64,000 nt of DNA from Streptomyces odontomachi. Lineage in GTDB: Bacteria > Actinomycetota > Actinomycetes > Streptomycetales > Streptomycetaceae. A program made the position numbers and the translations under genes. The notes under the pieces are model-generated. The model had not been told where the DNA came from, searched no databases, and saw only the letters and a list, made by a program, of their open reading frames with translations. The stretch lies in the NCBI RefSeq assembly GCF_024435355.1, contig NZ_JAMJWG010000019.1, forward strand, positions 123,891 to 187,890, written 5' to 3'. Positions 24,498 to 33,269 of this stretch are shown here, one piece after another (positions within the stretch are counted from its first letter, which is position 1; each line of letters opens with the position of its first letter).

Positions 24498-26075
24498 CTA
24501 CCAACTGGTCTTCCGGGTCAGCTGCCACACCATCATGATCGTCGAGGCGTCGAAGGCGGTCTCGGTGCCGGAGATCTCGTCGCTCGCCGCGACGTAGAGC
24601 TTGCCCTGCCACAGCGGGACCAGCCGAGCGTCCTTGACCAGGATCTGCGTCGCCTGCTTGAACTGCTCCATCACCTCGCCCCGGTCACTCACCTCCCGGG
24701 ACTGGGGCAGCAGCTTGTCGGTGATCTCCGGGACCGCGTAGGGGGTGCCGACGGCGTTCTGCGCGCCGATGAACGGGGAGACGAAGTCGTCCGGGTCGGG
24801 GAAGTCCGCCGACCAGCCGCGCCCGAAGGCCGGGTATTGGCCCTTCTGGTACCCGGCCACGAACTGCGTCCAGGGCCGGCTCTTCAGCGTGATCTTGAAC
24901 AGCCCGGAGGACTCCAGCTCCCGCTTGATCTCCTCGAACATGGGCTTGGTCTGCGAACCGTAGCGGTCCGACGCGTACCACATGGTGAGCGACACCGGAG
25001 AGGTGATGCCCGCGTCGGTGAGGAAGGCGCGCGCCTTGGCGACGCTGGGGTTGCCGTACTCGTCGAAGTAGCCGGCGGTGTGGCCGACGAGCCCCTGCGG
25101 GATCATCGAGTACAGCGGGTCCACGGTGTCCTTGTAGACCTTGTGGGCGATGGCGCTGCGGTCGACGAGCTGGGCGATGGCCTTGCGCACCGGCAGCTTG
25201 CGGGACTCCGGGTCCTTCGGGTTGAAGACCAGGTAGCTACAGTCCGTGCCGGCCTCTTCGACCAGGTTCAGGTCGCTGTGCGACTGGTTGTCCTGGATCG
25301 ACACGATGTCGTCGGAGCTCAGGCCACGGACGGTCGCGTCGATCTGCTTGCTCTTCAGGGCGTTCACCATGGTGGTCGAGTCATGGTAGTAGCGGATGGT
25401 GACGGCGTCGTTCTTCCGCTCCGCGAAGCCCTTGTAGCTGCCGTTCTTGACCAGCTCGGCCTTCTCGCCCGCCACGTAGTTCTGCAACTCGTACGGCCCG
25501 GAACCGGTGATCTTGTCGCCCTTGCGGATCGCGTCCGCCGGGTAGTCCGCCGGGTCGACGATGGACATGGCCGGAGTGGCGAGGACGAACGGGAAGGTCG
25601 CGTCCGGCTTGTTGAGGTGGAAGATCACGACCGAGTCGCCCTTGGTCTCCACCTTGTCCAGGCTGCCCAGCAGCCCCGCAGGACCGGTCGAGATATTGAT
25701 CTTGCGGATGCGGTCGATGGAGTACTTCACCGCCTTGGCGTCCAGCACGTCCCCGTTGGAGAACGTCATGTCCGATCGCAACGTGCACGTGTACGTGCGC
25801 TTTCCGTCGGAGAAGGAACAGCTTTCGGCGGCGTCGGGCTTCGGCTCGGCTTCACCCACCGGATAGGCCAGTAGGGTCTGGTAGATGTTGCGGAAAAGCT
25901 CCCAGGAGCTGTCCCAGGTAGCCGCAGGGTCCAGCGCGCTGGGGCCGCTGGTGGTACCTACGGAGATCGGGTCGCTGTCGCCGGCATTGTCCGACGACAT
26001 CAAGCCACATCCGGCAAGCATGGATATGGAAGCAACCGCCGCAATCTGCCGTACACCTCGGATCCGGTTGAACAC
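24498..26075 (-). CDS. ABC substrate-binding lipoprotein, family 5 (peptide type)
   Basis: This 525-residue protein has lipobox LAGC after a basic start. The SBP_bac_5 hallmarks are present: an N-terminal TTSGPSALDPAATWDSSWELFRNIYQTLL region, TFSNGDVLDAKAVKYSIDRI, GSGPYEL, and a C-terminal GWSADFPDPDDFVSPF. These proteins bind peptides, nickel, sugars or other solutes. No cognate permease or ATPase genes are adjacent, so it is an orphan receptor here. I chose the GTG at 26075 because GAGGAG lies seven bases ahead; the GTG at 26081 is too close to that site. Confidence 0.9.
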   Translation of the reverse strand: MFNRIRGVRQIAAVASISMLAGCGLMSSDNAGDSDPISVGTTSGPSALDPAATWDSSWELFRNIYQTLLAYPVGEAEPKPDAAESCSFSDGKRTYTCTLRSDMTFSNGDVLDAKAVKYSIDRIRKINISTGPAGLLGSLDKVETKGDSVVIFHLNKPDATFPFVLATPAMSIVDPADYPADAIRKGDKITGSGPYELQNYVAGEKAELVKNGSYKGFAERKNDAVTIRYYHDSTTMVNALKSKQIDATVRGLSSDDIVSIQDNQSHSDLNLVEEAGTDCSYLVFNPKDPESRKLPVRKAIAQLVDRSAIAHKVYKDTVDPLYSMIPQGLVGHTAGYFDEYGNPSVAKARAFLTDAGITSPVSLTMWYASDRYGSQTKPMFEEIKRELESSGLFKITLKSRPWTQFVAGYQKGQYPAFGRGWSADFPDPDDFVSPFIGAQNAVGTPYAVPEITDKLLPQSREVSDRGEVMEQFKQATQILVKDARLVPLWQGKLYVAASDEISGTETAFDASTIMMVWQLTRKTSW

Positions 26076-26215
26076 GCGCACGCTCCTCGTTCAGGCCACG
26101 CCAGGGGTCGGCCGACGATATCGCAGTGCCTCTTCAAGCCAACTCGGTGCGTCCAACGAATCCTTGATAACGCTTATATTACGCAACGGACCTTATGCCT
26201 CGGATATCGTCCGGA

Positions 26216-26971
26216 TCAGCCGACGCCCGCGTTGAGGAATATGCCACCGTCCACGACGAGTGTCTGCCCGGTGATCCAGTCTGCCTGGTCAGAGGTGAGG
26301 AAGGCGGCGGCGCCGCCGATGTCCTCGGGCGCCCCGAGCCGGCCCAGCGGGTAGGCGGCCGCGGCCTCCTCCTCGCGCCCCTCGTACAGGGCCTGGGCGA
26401 ACCGGGTCTTGACCACAGCGGGCGCGATGGCGTTGACCCGGACTCCGGGCGAGAACTCGTGAGCCAGTTGAAGGGTCAGGTTGATGAGCGCGGCCTTGCT
26501 CATGCCGTAGGCGCCGATGAAGGGCGAGGCGGCCACGCCCGCCACCGAGGCGATGTTCACGATCGCCCCACCATGCTCCTTCTGCCAGGCCTGCCAGGTC
26601 CGCTGGGCGAAGCCGAGCGCGGAGATCACGTTGACCTCGTAGACCTTGCGCACGACATTCAGGTCGAGTTCGGCCATCGGCGCGAAGACCGGATTCGTAC
26701 CCGCGTTGTTGACAAGGAAGTCGACCCGGCCGAAGGCCTCCATGGTGCGCTCGACGGTGATCGCCTGGTGGGCCTCGTCGTGGGCCTTGCCGGGCACGCC
26801 GATGACCCGGTCGGAGCCCAGCTTCTCGACGGCCTCCTTCAGGGCCTCCTCGCCGCGCCCGGTGATGCACACCCGGTCACCGCGTGCCACCAGTGCTTCC
26901 GCCACGCCGTAGCCGATGCCACGGCTCGCGCCCGTGACGATGGCGACCTTGCCGCTGTCCTGCTCAGTCAT
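26216..26971 (-). CDS. SDR family oxidoreductase
   Basis: This 251-residue classical short-chain dehydrogenase has GASRGIGYG (NADP-binding), NNAGTN, the catalytic Ser in NIASVAG and the Y-x-x-x-K in YGMSK. The closing segment TLVVDGGIFLN is typical. It uses NAD(P)H with an unknown carbonyl or alcohol substrate. It follows the FabG-like gene on the same strand, separated by about 130 bases that hold an inverted repeat. Confidence 0.9.
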   Translation of the reverse strand: MTEQDSGKVAIVTGASRGIGYGVAEALVARGDRVCITGRGEEALKEAVEKLGSDRVIGVPGKAHDEAHQAITVERTMEAFGRVDFLVNNAGTNPVFAPMAELDLNVVRKVYEVNVISALGFAQRTWQAWQKEHGGAIVNIASVAGVAASPFIGAYGMSKAALINLTLQLAHEFSPGVRVNAIAPAVVKTRFAQALYEGREEEAAAAYPLGRLGAPEDIGGAAAFLTSDQADWITGQTLVVDGGIFLNAGVG

Positions 26972-27044
26972 CTGCTGTGTGTCCTTGCCGTACGTGCCGT
27001 GGGTGTCGGGCCTGCTGGGTGGTGCGCGTGTGGGGGTCTGCCGG

Positions 27045-27086
27045 GGCCCGTGCGCCTGCGCGCCGGTGCGGGAGGCGGCACGGGCC
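27045..27086. terminator. Inverted repeat after the fabG-like gene
   Basis: GGCCCGTGC (27045-27053) pairs with GCACGGGCC (27078-27086) around a 24-base loop. It lies just downstream of the stop at 27102 on the minus strand. Confidence 0.4.
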
Positions 27087-27101
27087 ACCGGCCGGCCGGG
27101 C

Positions 27102-27863
27102 TCAGTTGAGCGGGCCGCCCGCCACGTACAGCACCTGACCGGAGACGAAACCGGCCGCGTCACCGGTGAAGAAGGCGACGGCGTTGGCGATGTCCTCGGG
27201 CTCGCCGACCCGCTGGACGGGGATCTGCGTGGCCGCAGCCGCCTTGAAGTCCTCGAAGCCCATACCGAGGCGCTCCCCGGTGACCTTGGTCATCTCGGTG
27301 GCGATGAAGCCGGGCGCGACCGCGTTGGCCGTGATCCCGAACTTGCCGAGCTCCTTGGCGAGGGTCTTGGTGAAGCCCTGCATGCCGGCCTTGGCCGCCG
27401 CGTAGTTCACCTGGCCCCGGTTGCCGAGCGCGGACGACGAGGAGAGGTTCACGATACGGCCGAAGCCGGCGTCGACCATGTGCTTCTGGGCCGCGCGGGA
27501 CATCAGGAACGCGCCGCGCAGATGCACGTTCATCACGGTGTCCCAGTCGGAGGCGCTCATCTTGAACAGCAGGTTGTCGCGGAGCACCCCTGCGTTGTTC
27601 ACCAGGATCGTCGGCGCACCCAACTCGTCGACGATGCGTGCGACCGCGGCCTCGACCTGCGCCTCGTCGCTGACGTCGCAACCGACCGCGAGCGCCCTGC
27701 CGCCGGCGGCGGTGATCTTCTCGACGGTCTCCTTGCAGGCGGCCTCGTCGAGGTCGAGCACCGCGACGGCCCGACCCTCCGCGGCCAGCCGTACGGCCGT
27801 GGCGGCGCCGATACCCCGCGCGGCACCGGTGACGATCGCGACGCGCTGCTCAGTGGTGGACAT
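27102..27863 (-). CDS. fabG: 3-oxoacyl-ACP reductase-like SDR
   Basis: This 253-residue enzyme has GAARGIGAA, LVNNAGVLRDNLLFKM, catalytic Ser in NLSSSSALGNRGQVNYAAAKAG (Y-x-x-x-K) and VAPGFIATEMT, all characteristic of FabG-type reductases. The reaction would be NADPH-dependent reduction of a 3-ketoacyl thioester. It is outside any fab cluster, so it may be an accessory reductase rather than the essential fatty-acid enzyme. Confidence 0.85.
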   Translation of the reverse strand: MSTTEQRVAIVTGAARGIGAATAVRLAAEGRAVAVLDLDEAACKETVEKITAAGGRALAVGCDVSDEAQVEAAVARIVDELGAPTILVNNAGVLRDNLLFKMSASDWDTVMNVHLRGAFLMSRAAQKHMVDAGFGRIVNLSSSSALGNRGQVNYAAAKAGMQGFTKTLAKELGKFGITANAVAPGFIATEMTKVTGERLGMGFEDFKAAAATQIPVQRVGEPEDIANAVAFFTGDAAGFVSGQVLYVAGGPLN

Positions 27864-28009
27864 GACTGCTACTCCTCGCCCTGGGACGGCCGGCTCCGGC
27901 GGCTCGCTCAGCCCTCCACGAGATCCATGAGCGACCGCTTAGTACCTTCGATGCCCGTGACGCTAGAAGGCATGGCACGCGGTGTCAACGCCACTCGGCG
28001 TGTGATCGA

Positions 28010-28393
28010 TTACTTCACCAGCAGGTCGAGCAGCCGATCGACCTCGGCCGCGGGATCCGTGGTGAGCCCGGTGTGCACGGGACCGGGCTGGACGACGCTG
28101 GAGCGGGGCGCCACCAGCCAGCGGAAACGGCGTCCGGCGTCGTCACCCGCCGCCTGGCCGGCGGCCGCACCGCCTTGGCAGAGGTGTTCCACCGCGGCCA
28201 GGGCCGCGCGTACACCGGTGACGTCCGCGGCCGGGTCGAGCGCCGCGAGCCTGGCCGCGTCGAGGTGGGTGCGGGCGGCGACGTACGCGTGCGCCCGGCA
28301 GTAGACGACGACGCCCGCGTTGATCCGCTCGCCACGCTCCACCCGGGGCACGACGCGCAGCAACGCGTACTCGTAGACGTGCCGGTCGCTCAT
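28010..28393 (-). CDS. DUF3037 protein
   Basis: This 127-residue protein begins MSDRHVYEYALLRVVPRVERGERINAGVVVYCRA, the DUF3037 signature, and ends with LTTDPAAEVDRLLDLLVK. Function is unknown. Its ATG overlaps the stop of the upstream HipA-like kinase by four bases (ATGA), so the two are translationally coupled and probably act together. Confidence 0.88.
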   Translation of the reverse strand: MSDRHVYEYALLRVVPRVERGERINAGVVVYCRAHAYVAARTHLDAARLAALDPAADVTGVRAALAAVEHLCQGGAAAGQAAGDDAGRRFRWLVAPRSSVVQPGPVHTGLTTDPAAEVDRLLDLLVK

Positions 28394-29217
28394 GAGCGCT
28401 CGCTCCCGTGCACCGCGGCGGCGCTCGGCCAGCCCGGTTGCCGTGCAGGGCCGGCAGCACGGGGCCGTCCCAGGGTGATGTGCGCGGTGCCGATGGCCGC
28501 ACGCGCCGACAGGGTGGCGACGTATGCCTCACGGACCTCGTCGGGCGTCGCGAAGCCCGGCTCGTCGGCCAGCCAGACATCGGGGACGTCGGCCGCGGCC
28601 GCGGCGAGCAGGTCATGCGTGACCCGCGGCGCCAACTCGGCGGCGGCTGCCGCGACATCCGGCCCGAACGGGGCGAGGGCGTGCTCCGAGGCGTCATAGG
28701 GCCGTCGCACGGCCGCCGGTGCGGCCGACCAGCCGTGGTGGAAGATCAGGGTGGCACCGTGGTCGATCAGCCAGAGGTCGCCGTGCCACACCAGCATGTT
28801 GGGGTTGCGCCAGGAGCGGTCCACGTTGCCGACCAGCGCGTCGAACCAGACGATCCGGCCGGCCTCGACCGGGTCGACGGTGTAGGCGAGCGCGTCGAAA
28901 CCGAGCGCGCCGGAGAGGAAGTCCAGGCCCGCGTTGAGCCCGCCGCTCGCCCTGAGTAGCGCCTGCACCTCGGGATCGGGCTCTCCGAGACCGAGGACGG
29001 GGTCGAGCCGGATCACCGCAAGACCCGGTACGCGCAATCCGAGCAGCTGGGCGAGCCGACCGCTGATCACCTCGGCGACCAGGGTCTTGCGCCCCTGCCC
29101 GGCTCCGCTGAACTTCATGACGTACGTACGCAGGTCGTCGGCCTCGACGACGCCGGGGAGCGAACCGCCCTCACGCAGCGGGGTGACGTAGCGCGTGGCG
29201 GTGACTTCGGGGAGCAC
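28390..29217 (-). CDS. HipA-like kinase family protein
   Basis: This 275-residue protein is related to HipA-type Ser/Thr kinases. It has YVMKFSGAGQGRKTLVAEVISGRLAQLLGLRVP (N-lobe, with a Lys in the position used for ATP), IVWFDALVGNVDRSWRNPNMLVWHGDLWLIDHGATLIFHH (the HipA-style GNxDR ... N catalytic loop, then the D in IDHG that replaces DFG). It is shorter than HipA and has no HipB-like antitoxin beside it. Instead it is coupled to DUF3037, a recurring actinobacterial pairing. The target is unknown. Confidence 0.85.
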   Translation of the reverse strand: MLPEVTATRYVTPLREGGSLPGVVEADDLRTYVMKFSGAGQGRKTLVAEVISGRLAQLLGLRVPGLAVIRLDPVLGLGEPDPEVQALLRASGGLNAGLDFLSGALGFDALAYTVDPVEAGRIVWFDALVGNVDRSWRNPNMLVWHGDLWLIDHGATLIFHHGWSAAPAAVRRPYDASEHALAPFGPDVAAAAAELAPRVTHDLLAAAAADVPDVWLADEPGFATPDEVREAYVATLSARAAIGTAHITLGRPRAAGPARQPGWPSAAAVHGSERS

Positions 29218-29298
29218 TTTCCCAGGTTATACGCCCGTCCACCCTGGGATTCGCGGCAGGTCACGATGCGGAGCCGGCCGTGTCCCGCGGCTCCTCGC

Positions 29299-30273
29299 CT
29301 ACGGCGCCGTGACGTCCCAGACGACGCGGAACCCGGTGTTGCCGCTGGAGCTGTCCGGGCTGTTGCCGGTGCGGGCGGCCACGCGGTAGCGGTTGCAGTA
29401 CGAGTCGTGGCACAGGTAGGAACCACCGCGCATGACACGGTTGGTGCCCTTGCGGGGGCCGGTCGGGTTGATGCACGACGCGCCGGCTTTCGGATGGTCG
29501 GTGGTCCACCGGTCCGCGCACCACTCCCACACGTTCCCGGCCACGTTGTGCAGGCCGTAGCCGTTGGGCTGGTAGGCGGTGACCGGCGCGGTGCCGGTGT
29601 AGCCGTCCTCGGCGGTGTTCTGGAAGGGGAAGCGGCCCTGCCAGATGTTGCAGCGGTGCTCGCCGCCGGGGGTCAGCTCGTCACCCCACGGGTAACGCCG
29701 CTGCTCGAGTCCGCCCCGGGCGGCGTACTCCCACTCCGCCTCGGTCGGCAGCCGCGACCCCTCCCACCGGCAGAACTCGACCGCGTCCGCCCAGGAGACG
29801 TGCACCACCGGGTGGTCCCCGCGCCCGGACAGATCGCTGCCCGGACCCTCCGGCGCCGCCCAGTACGCGCCCTGCACCCCGCACCACCAGGGCGTGATGT
29901 CGGGCCGCGGCGACACCCGCCGCAGCTCGCCCGGCAGGAACTTGGCGAAGACGTACGACCACCCGAACTGCTCGGCTTCGGTGCGATGGCCACTCGCCGC
30001 CGCGAAGGCCGCGAAACGCTCGTTGGTCACGCAGTGCGCGTCGATCGCGAACGGGGCCACGGTGACCTCGCGGACCGGGCCCTCGCCGTCGCCCTTGTTG
30101 ACGTCGTCGTCCTCGCTGCCCATGAGGAACGCGCCGCCGGGCAGGCGCACCGCGGTGCCGCCGGGACCGGAGCCCTCGGCTGGAGCCGTTGATGCGGGGG
30201 CGACGGGTATGACGGATGCGTCGGTCGGTGCGGGGCCGTCCGACCGGCCGGGTGGGCAGCAGTGCGAGGACAT
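29299..30273 (-). CDS. Formylglycine-generating enzyme (SUMF1/FGE family)
   Basis: This 324-residue copper-dependent oxidase activates sulfatases by oxidising their active-site Cys to formylglycine. It has LPGGAFLMGS near the start of the fold, PVVHVSWADAVEFCRW, RLPTEAEWEYAARGG, NVAGNVWEW, and the copper-binding active-site pair in RGGSYLCHDSYCNRYR (Cys288 and Cys293), ending GNTGFR. Both key cysteines are present, unlike EgtB/PvdO-type relatives. It is divergent from the MFS-sulfatase-GntR operon, and the sulfatase there carries a Cys-type site, which makes the partnership convincing. Confidence 0.93.
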   Translation of the reverse strand: MSSHCCPPGRSDGPAPTDASVIPVAPASTAPAEGSGPGGTAVRLPGGAFLMGSEDDDVNKGDGEGPVREVTVAPFAIDAHCVTNERFAAFAAASGHRTEAEQFGWSYVFAKFLPGELRRVSPRPDITPWWCGVQGAYWAAPEGPGSDLSGRGDHPVVHVSWADAVEFCRWEGSRLPTEAEWEYAARGGLEQRRYPWGDELTPGGEHRCNIWQGRFPFQNTAEDGYTGTAPVTAYQPNGYGLHNVAGNVWEWCADRWTTDHPKAGASCINPTGPRKGTNRVMRGGSYLCHDSYCNRYRVAARTGNSPDSSSGNTGFRVVWDVTAP

Positions 30274-30413
30274 GCGCGGCGTTGGTTCCTTTCCGCGGAG
30301 CGACGTCGGATGAAGTCGAGCGTACTGATCGGGCTCGGGGCGGCGCGTCGGGCCCGAGCGGAGGATGCCGCCTCTTGCCTCACGCCGGTGTGCGATCTAC
30401 TCTGACGGCCGCA

Positions 30414-30437
30414 AGACATCAGATGTCTGATCTCAGA
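30414..30437. promoter_or_regulatory. Candidate GntR operator
   Basis: AGACATC-A-GATGTCT (30414-30428) is an odd-length perfect palindrome, typical in form for FadR-type GntR regulators. It overlaps TCTGA-TC-TCAGA (30426-30437). It lies between the divergent FGE and MFS starts and is the likely binding site of the GntR protein encoded at 33269. Confidence 0.6.
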
Positions 30438-30514
30438 GGGCGGCATATCCTCCTCGGGCGAATGTTTTGATGCAGAACCTCGGATACCGGACGTCCCGCC
30501 GCGAAGGAGAGGCC

Positions 30515-31834
30515 GTGGAGCACACAGTGATGCGCAAGGTGAAGCGCAGGGTGGTACCCCTCCTTGCGGTGTGTTACCTCATCTCGTTCATCGACAAGAC
30601 GAACATCGGCGTGGCCCAGTTGGGCATGCAGGACGCGCTCGGACTGTCGGACGCGGCGTTCGGGTTCGGGGCCGGCATCTTCTTCGTCGGGTACTTCCTC
30701 TTCGAGGTGCCGAGCAACCTGGCCCTCGCGCGCTTCGGCGCCCGTCGCTGGATCGCCCGCATCATGATCACGTGGGGCGTCATCGTCATCCTGACCGCGC
30801 TCGTCCGCGGGCAGGGCAGCTTCAACGTGCTGCGCTTCCTGCTCGGTGCCGCCGAAGCCGGCTTCTATCCGGGGGCCCTGTACTACCTCTCCCGGTGGGT
30901 GCCGGCAGCGCACCGCGGAAAGATCATCGGGCTGTTCCTGCTGGCCAACCCCGTCTCCACGGTGATCGGAGCCCCCGTCATGGGTGCGCTCCTCGGCATG
31001 CACGGCTTCCTCGGCGTCGAGGGATGGCAGTGGGTGTTCATCATCACCGGAGTGCCGGCGCTCGTACTGGCAGCCGTCGTCTTCTTCGCGCTTCCCGACA
31101 CGCCCCGGGACGCCGCGTGGCTCACCGTGCAGGAACGCACCTGGCTGGAAGAGACGATCACCGCCGAGCAGGCCGAGACGGCGGACCGGGCCGGCGCGCA
31201 CGGCAGCCCCTGGCGCGCGCTGCTCGACCGGCGGGTGCTGTTCCTGTGCCTGTGGTTCGCGGCGTTCCCCACAGCGGCGTACGGACTGCGCCTGTGGCTG
31301 CCGACCCTGATCGACGAGTTCGACGTCTCGTCCTTCACCAACGGCCTGCTGAACGCCGTACCGTTCCTGTTCGCCGCCGCCGCGCTCTACGTCTGGCCCA
31401 GGATCGCCGCCCGCAGCGGACGCAGCTACCGCCAGATCGCCGGGTGCACCCTGGTGGGGGCGGTGGGACTCGCGGGCGCGACCCTCACCGACCGGCCCGT
31501 CGTCGAGCTGGCCTTCATCAGCGTCGCCGCCGTCGGGATCTTCGCGGGCCAGCCCATCTTCTGGGCCCTCCCCTCGCGGCTGCTCGCCGGTGTGAACGCG
31601 GCAGCGGGTCTTGCCCTGATCAACTCCGTCGGCAACCTGGGCGGTTTCGCCGGGCCCTACGCCGTGGGCGCCATCAAGGGCGCGACCGGCTCGCTGGGTC
31701 CTGCGATGCTCTTCCTCGCCGCCGTCATGGTCTTCGCCGCCGTCATGTCGGGCATCGCCCGGACCCTCTTCGACCGCCCGCGCGGCCGGTCCTCCGACAC
31801 CGACACCGCCGTCCCCACCGTCCAGGAGTCCTGA
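30515..31834 (+). CDS. MFS transporter, anion:cation symporter (ACS) type
   Basis: This 439-residue protein has 12 transmembrane segments. ACS-family marks are CYLISFIDKTNIGVAQLGM (TM1), FGFGAGIFFVGYFLFEVPSNLALARFGARRWIARIMITWG (TM2-TM3) and RFLLGAAEAGFYPGALYYLSRWVP (TM4). Members import organic anions such as hexuronates, phthalate or tartrate. With the co-transcribed sulfatase, a sulfated organic anion or its product is a reasonable substrate. I chose the GTG at 30515 because GAAGGAG precedes it; starts at 30467 and 30470 lack one. Confidence 0.88.
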   Translation: MEHTVMRKVKRRVVPLLAVCYLISFIDKTNIGVAQLGMQDALGLSDAAFGFGAGIFFVGYFLFEVPSNLALARFGARRWIARIMITWGVIVILTALVRGQGSFNVLRFLLGAAEAGFYPGALYYLSRWVPAAHRGKIIGLFLLANPVSTVIGAPVMGALLGMHGFLGVEGWQWVFIITGVPALVLAAVVFFALPDTPRDAAWLTVQERTWLEETITAEQAETADRAGAHGSPWRALLDRRVLFLCLWFAAFPTAAYGLRLWLPTLIDEFDVSSFTNGLLNAVPFLFAAAALYVWPRIAARSGRSYRQIAGCTLVGAVGLAGATLTDRPVVELAFISVAAVGIFAGQPIFWALPSRLLAGVNAAAGLALINSVGNLGGFAGPYAVGAIKGATGSLGPAMLFLAAVMVFAAVMSGIARTLFDRPRGRSSDTDTAVPTVQES

Positions 31835-31835
31835 C

Positions 31836-33269
31836 ATGCCCCGCCGTCCCAACGTCCTGCTCATCACCGTCGACCACTGGTTCGGCCGGCTGCTGGGGTG
31901 CGCGGGCCATCCCGTGATCAGGACGCCGACCCTGGACTCCCTGGCCGCGGCCGGGACCCGCTACACCCGCGCCTACAGCGAGTCGCCCGTGTGCGTGCCG
32001 GCCCGCAGGTCGCTGATGACCGGCACGGCACCGAGGACGCACGGTGACCGCATCTTCCAGCAGGACCTGCCGATGCCGGACCTGCCCACGCTGGCCCAGA
32101 CGTTCCGGGACCACGGCTACCAGGCCTACGCCGTGGGCAAGTTGCACGTCTTCCCGCAGCGCAGCCGCATCGGCTTCGACGACGTCCTGCTCAGCGAGGA
32201 GGGCCGTTCGCAGTGGGGCGTGGCGGACGACTACGAACGCTTCCTGGCCAGGAACGGCCACGCCGGCCAGAGCTACGCACACGGCATGAGCAACAACCAG
32301 TACACCCACCGGCCGTGGCACCTGCCCGAAGCCATGCACGTCACCCACTGGGCGGCGCAGTCCATGGCCGAGACGATCGTGCGCCGCGACCCGACCCGCC
32401 CGGCGCTGTGGTACCTGTCGTTCACCGCACCGCACCCGCCGCTGACCCCGCCCGCCCCGTACCTCGACATGTACGACCTCGACGAGATCGACGACCCCGT
32501 GGTGGGCGCATGGGCCGACGCGGACGGCAGCGTGCCGGTCCAGCTGCGGCGGCGGCGCCATGCGGACAGCCCGCTCGGGTTCGGCCCGGCGGACCGGAAG
32601 GCGGCGAAGCGGGCCTTCTACGCCCAGTGCACCTACGTGGACCACCAGTTGCGCTTCGTCATCGGCACCCTGCGCGAACAGGGCGTGCTCGACGACACCG
32701 TCATCCTGTTCACCTCGGACCACGGCGACATGCTGGGCGACCACCACCTGTGGGCCAAGCGCGTCTTCTACGAGAAGTCCGCCAACATCCCCATGATCCT
32801 GGTCGGCGACACCGCCTCCGGCCGCGTTCCGGCGGGCGCGGTGGACGACCGGCTGACGGCGCTCCAGGACGTCATGCCGACCCTGCTGGACCTCGCGGGC
32901 ATCGCCGCGCCGCCCACCGTGGAGGGCGTGTCCATGCTCGACGGTGCACGCGACCACCTCTACGGGGAGTTCGGCGAGGGCGCCGAGGCCACGCGCATGG
33001 TCCACGACGGCCGCCACAAGCTCGTCTACTACCCGATGGGTCATGTCGTGCAGCTGTTCGACGTCGAGCAGGACCCGTGGGACGAGCGGGACCTGGCGGC
33101 GGTGCCGGAGTTCGCCCCGGTCCGCGACCGGCTGCTGGAGCAACTGGCGGCCGAGGCCTACGGAGTGGACCTGGACTGGGTGCGCGACGGCGTGCCGGTG
33201 GGCCTGCCGGCCGAGCCGCAGACCCTGCCCGTCGACCGCGGGCTGTCCCAGCAGCGCGGCCTACACTGA
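31836..33269 (+). CDS. Cys-type sulfatase (alkaline phosphatase superfamily)
   Basis: This 477-residue protein has no signal peptide, so it is probably cytoplasmic. Metal ligands include Asp13 in LLITVDHW and the DH in FTSDHGDMLGDHHLW. Cys53 in the motif CVPAR (residues 53-57) is the residue converted to formylglycine, with RSLMTG following. It should hydrolyse a sulfate ester (phosphonate ester hydrolysis is the main alternative in this family) after import by the MFS protein one base upstream. FGE at 29299 supplies the activating enzyme. Its stop overlaps the GntR start (TGATG). Confidence 0.92.
   Translation: MPRRPNVLLITVDHWFGRLLGCAGHPVIRTPTLDSLAAAGTRYTRAYSESPVCVPARRSLMTGTAPRTHGDRIFQQDLPMPDLPTLAQTFRDHGYQAYAVGKLHVFPQRSRIGFDDVLLSEEGRSQWGVADDYERFLARNGHAGQSYAHGMSNNQYTHRPWHLPEAMHVTHWAAQSMAETIVRRDPTRPALWYLSFTAPHPPLTPPAPYLDMYDLDEIDDPVVGAWADADGSVPVQLRRRRHADSPLGFGPADRKAAKRAFYAQCTYVDHQLRFVIGTLREQGVLDDTVILFTSDHGDMLGDHHLWAKRVFYEKSANIPMILVGDTASGRVPAGAVDDRLTALQDVMPTLLDLAGIAAPPTVEGVSMLDGARDHLYGEFGEGAEATRMVHDGRHKLVYYPMGHVVQLFDVEQDPWDERDLAAVPEFAPVRDRLLEQLAAEAYGVDLDWVRDGVPVGLPAEPQTLPVDRGLSQQRGLH

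Noticed and set aside
28010..29217. Classical HipBA toxin-antitoxin locus
   Set aside because: There is no HipB-like helix-turn-helix gene; the partner is DUF3037.
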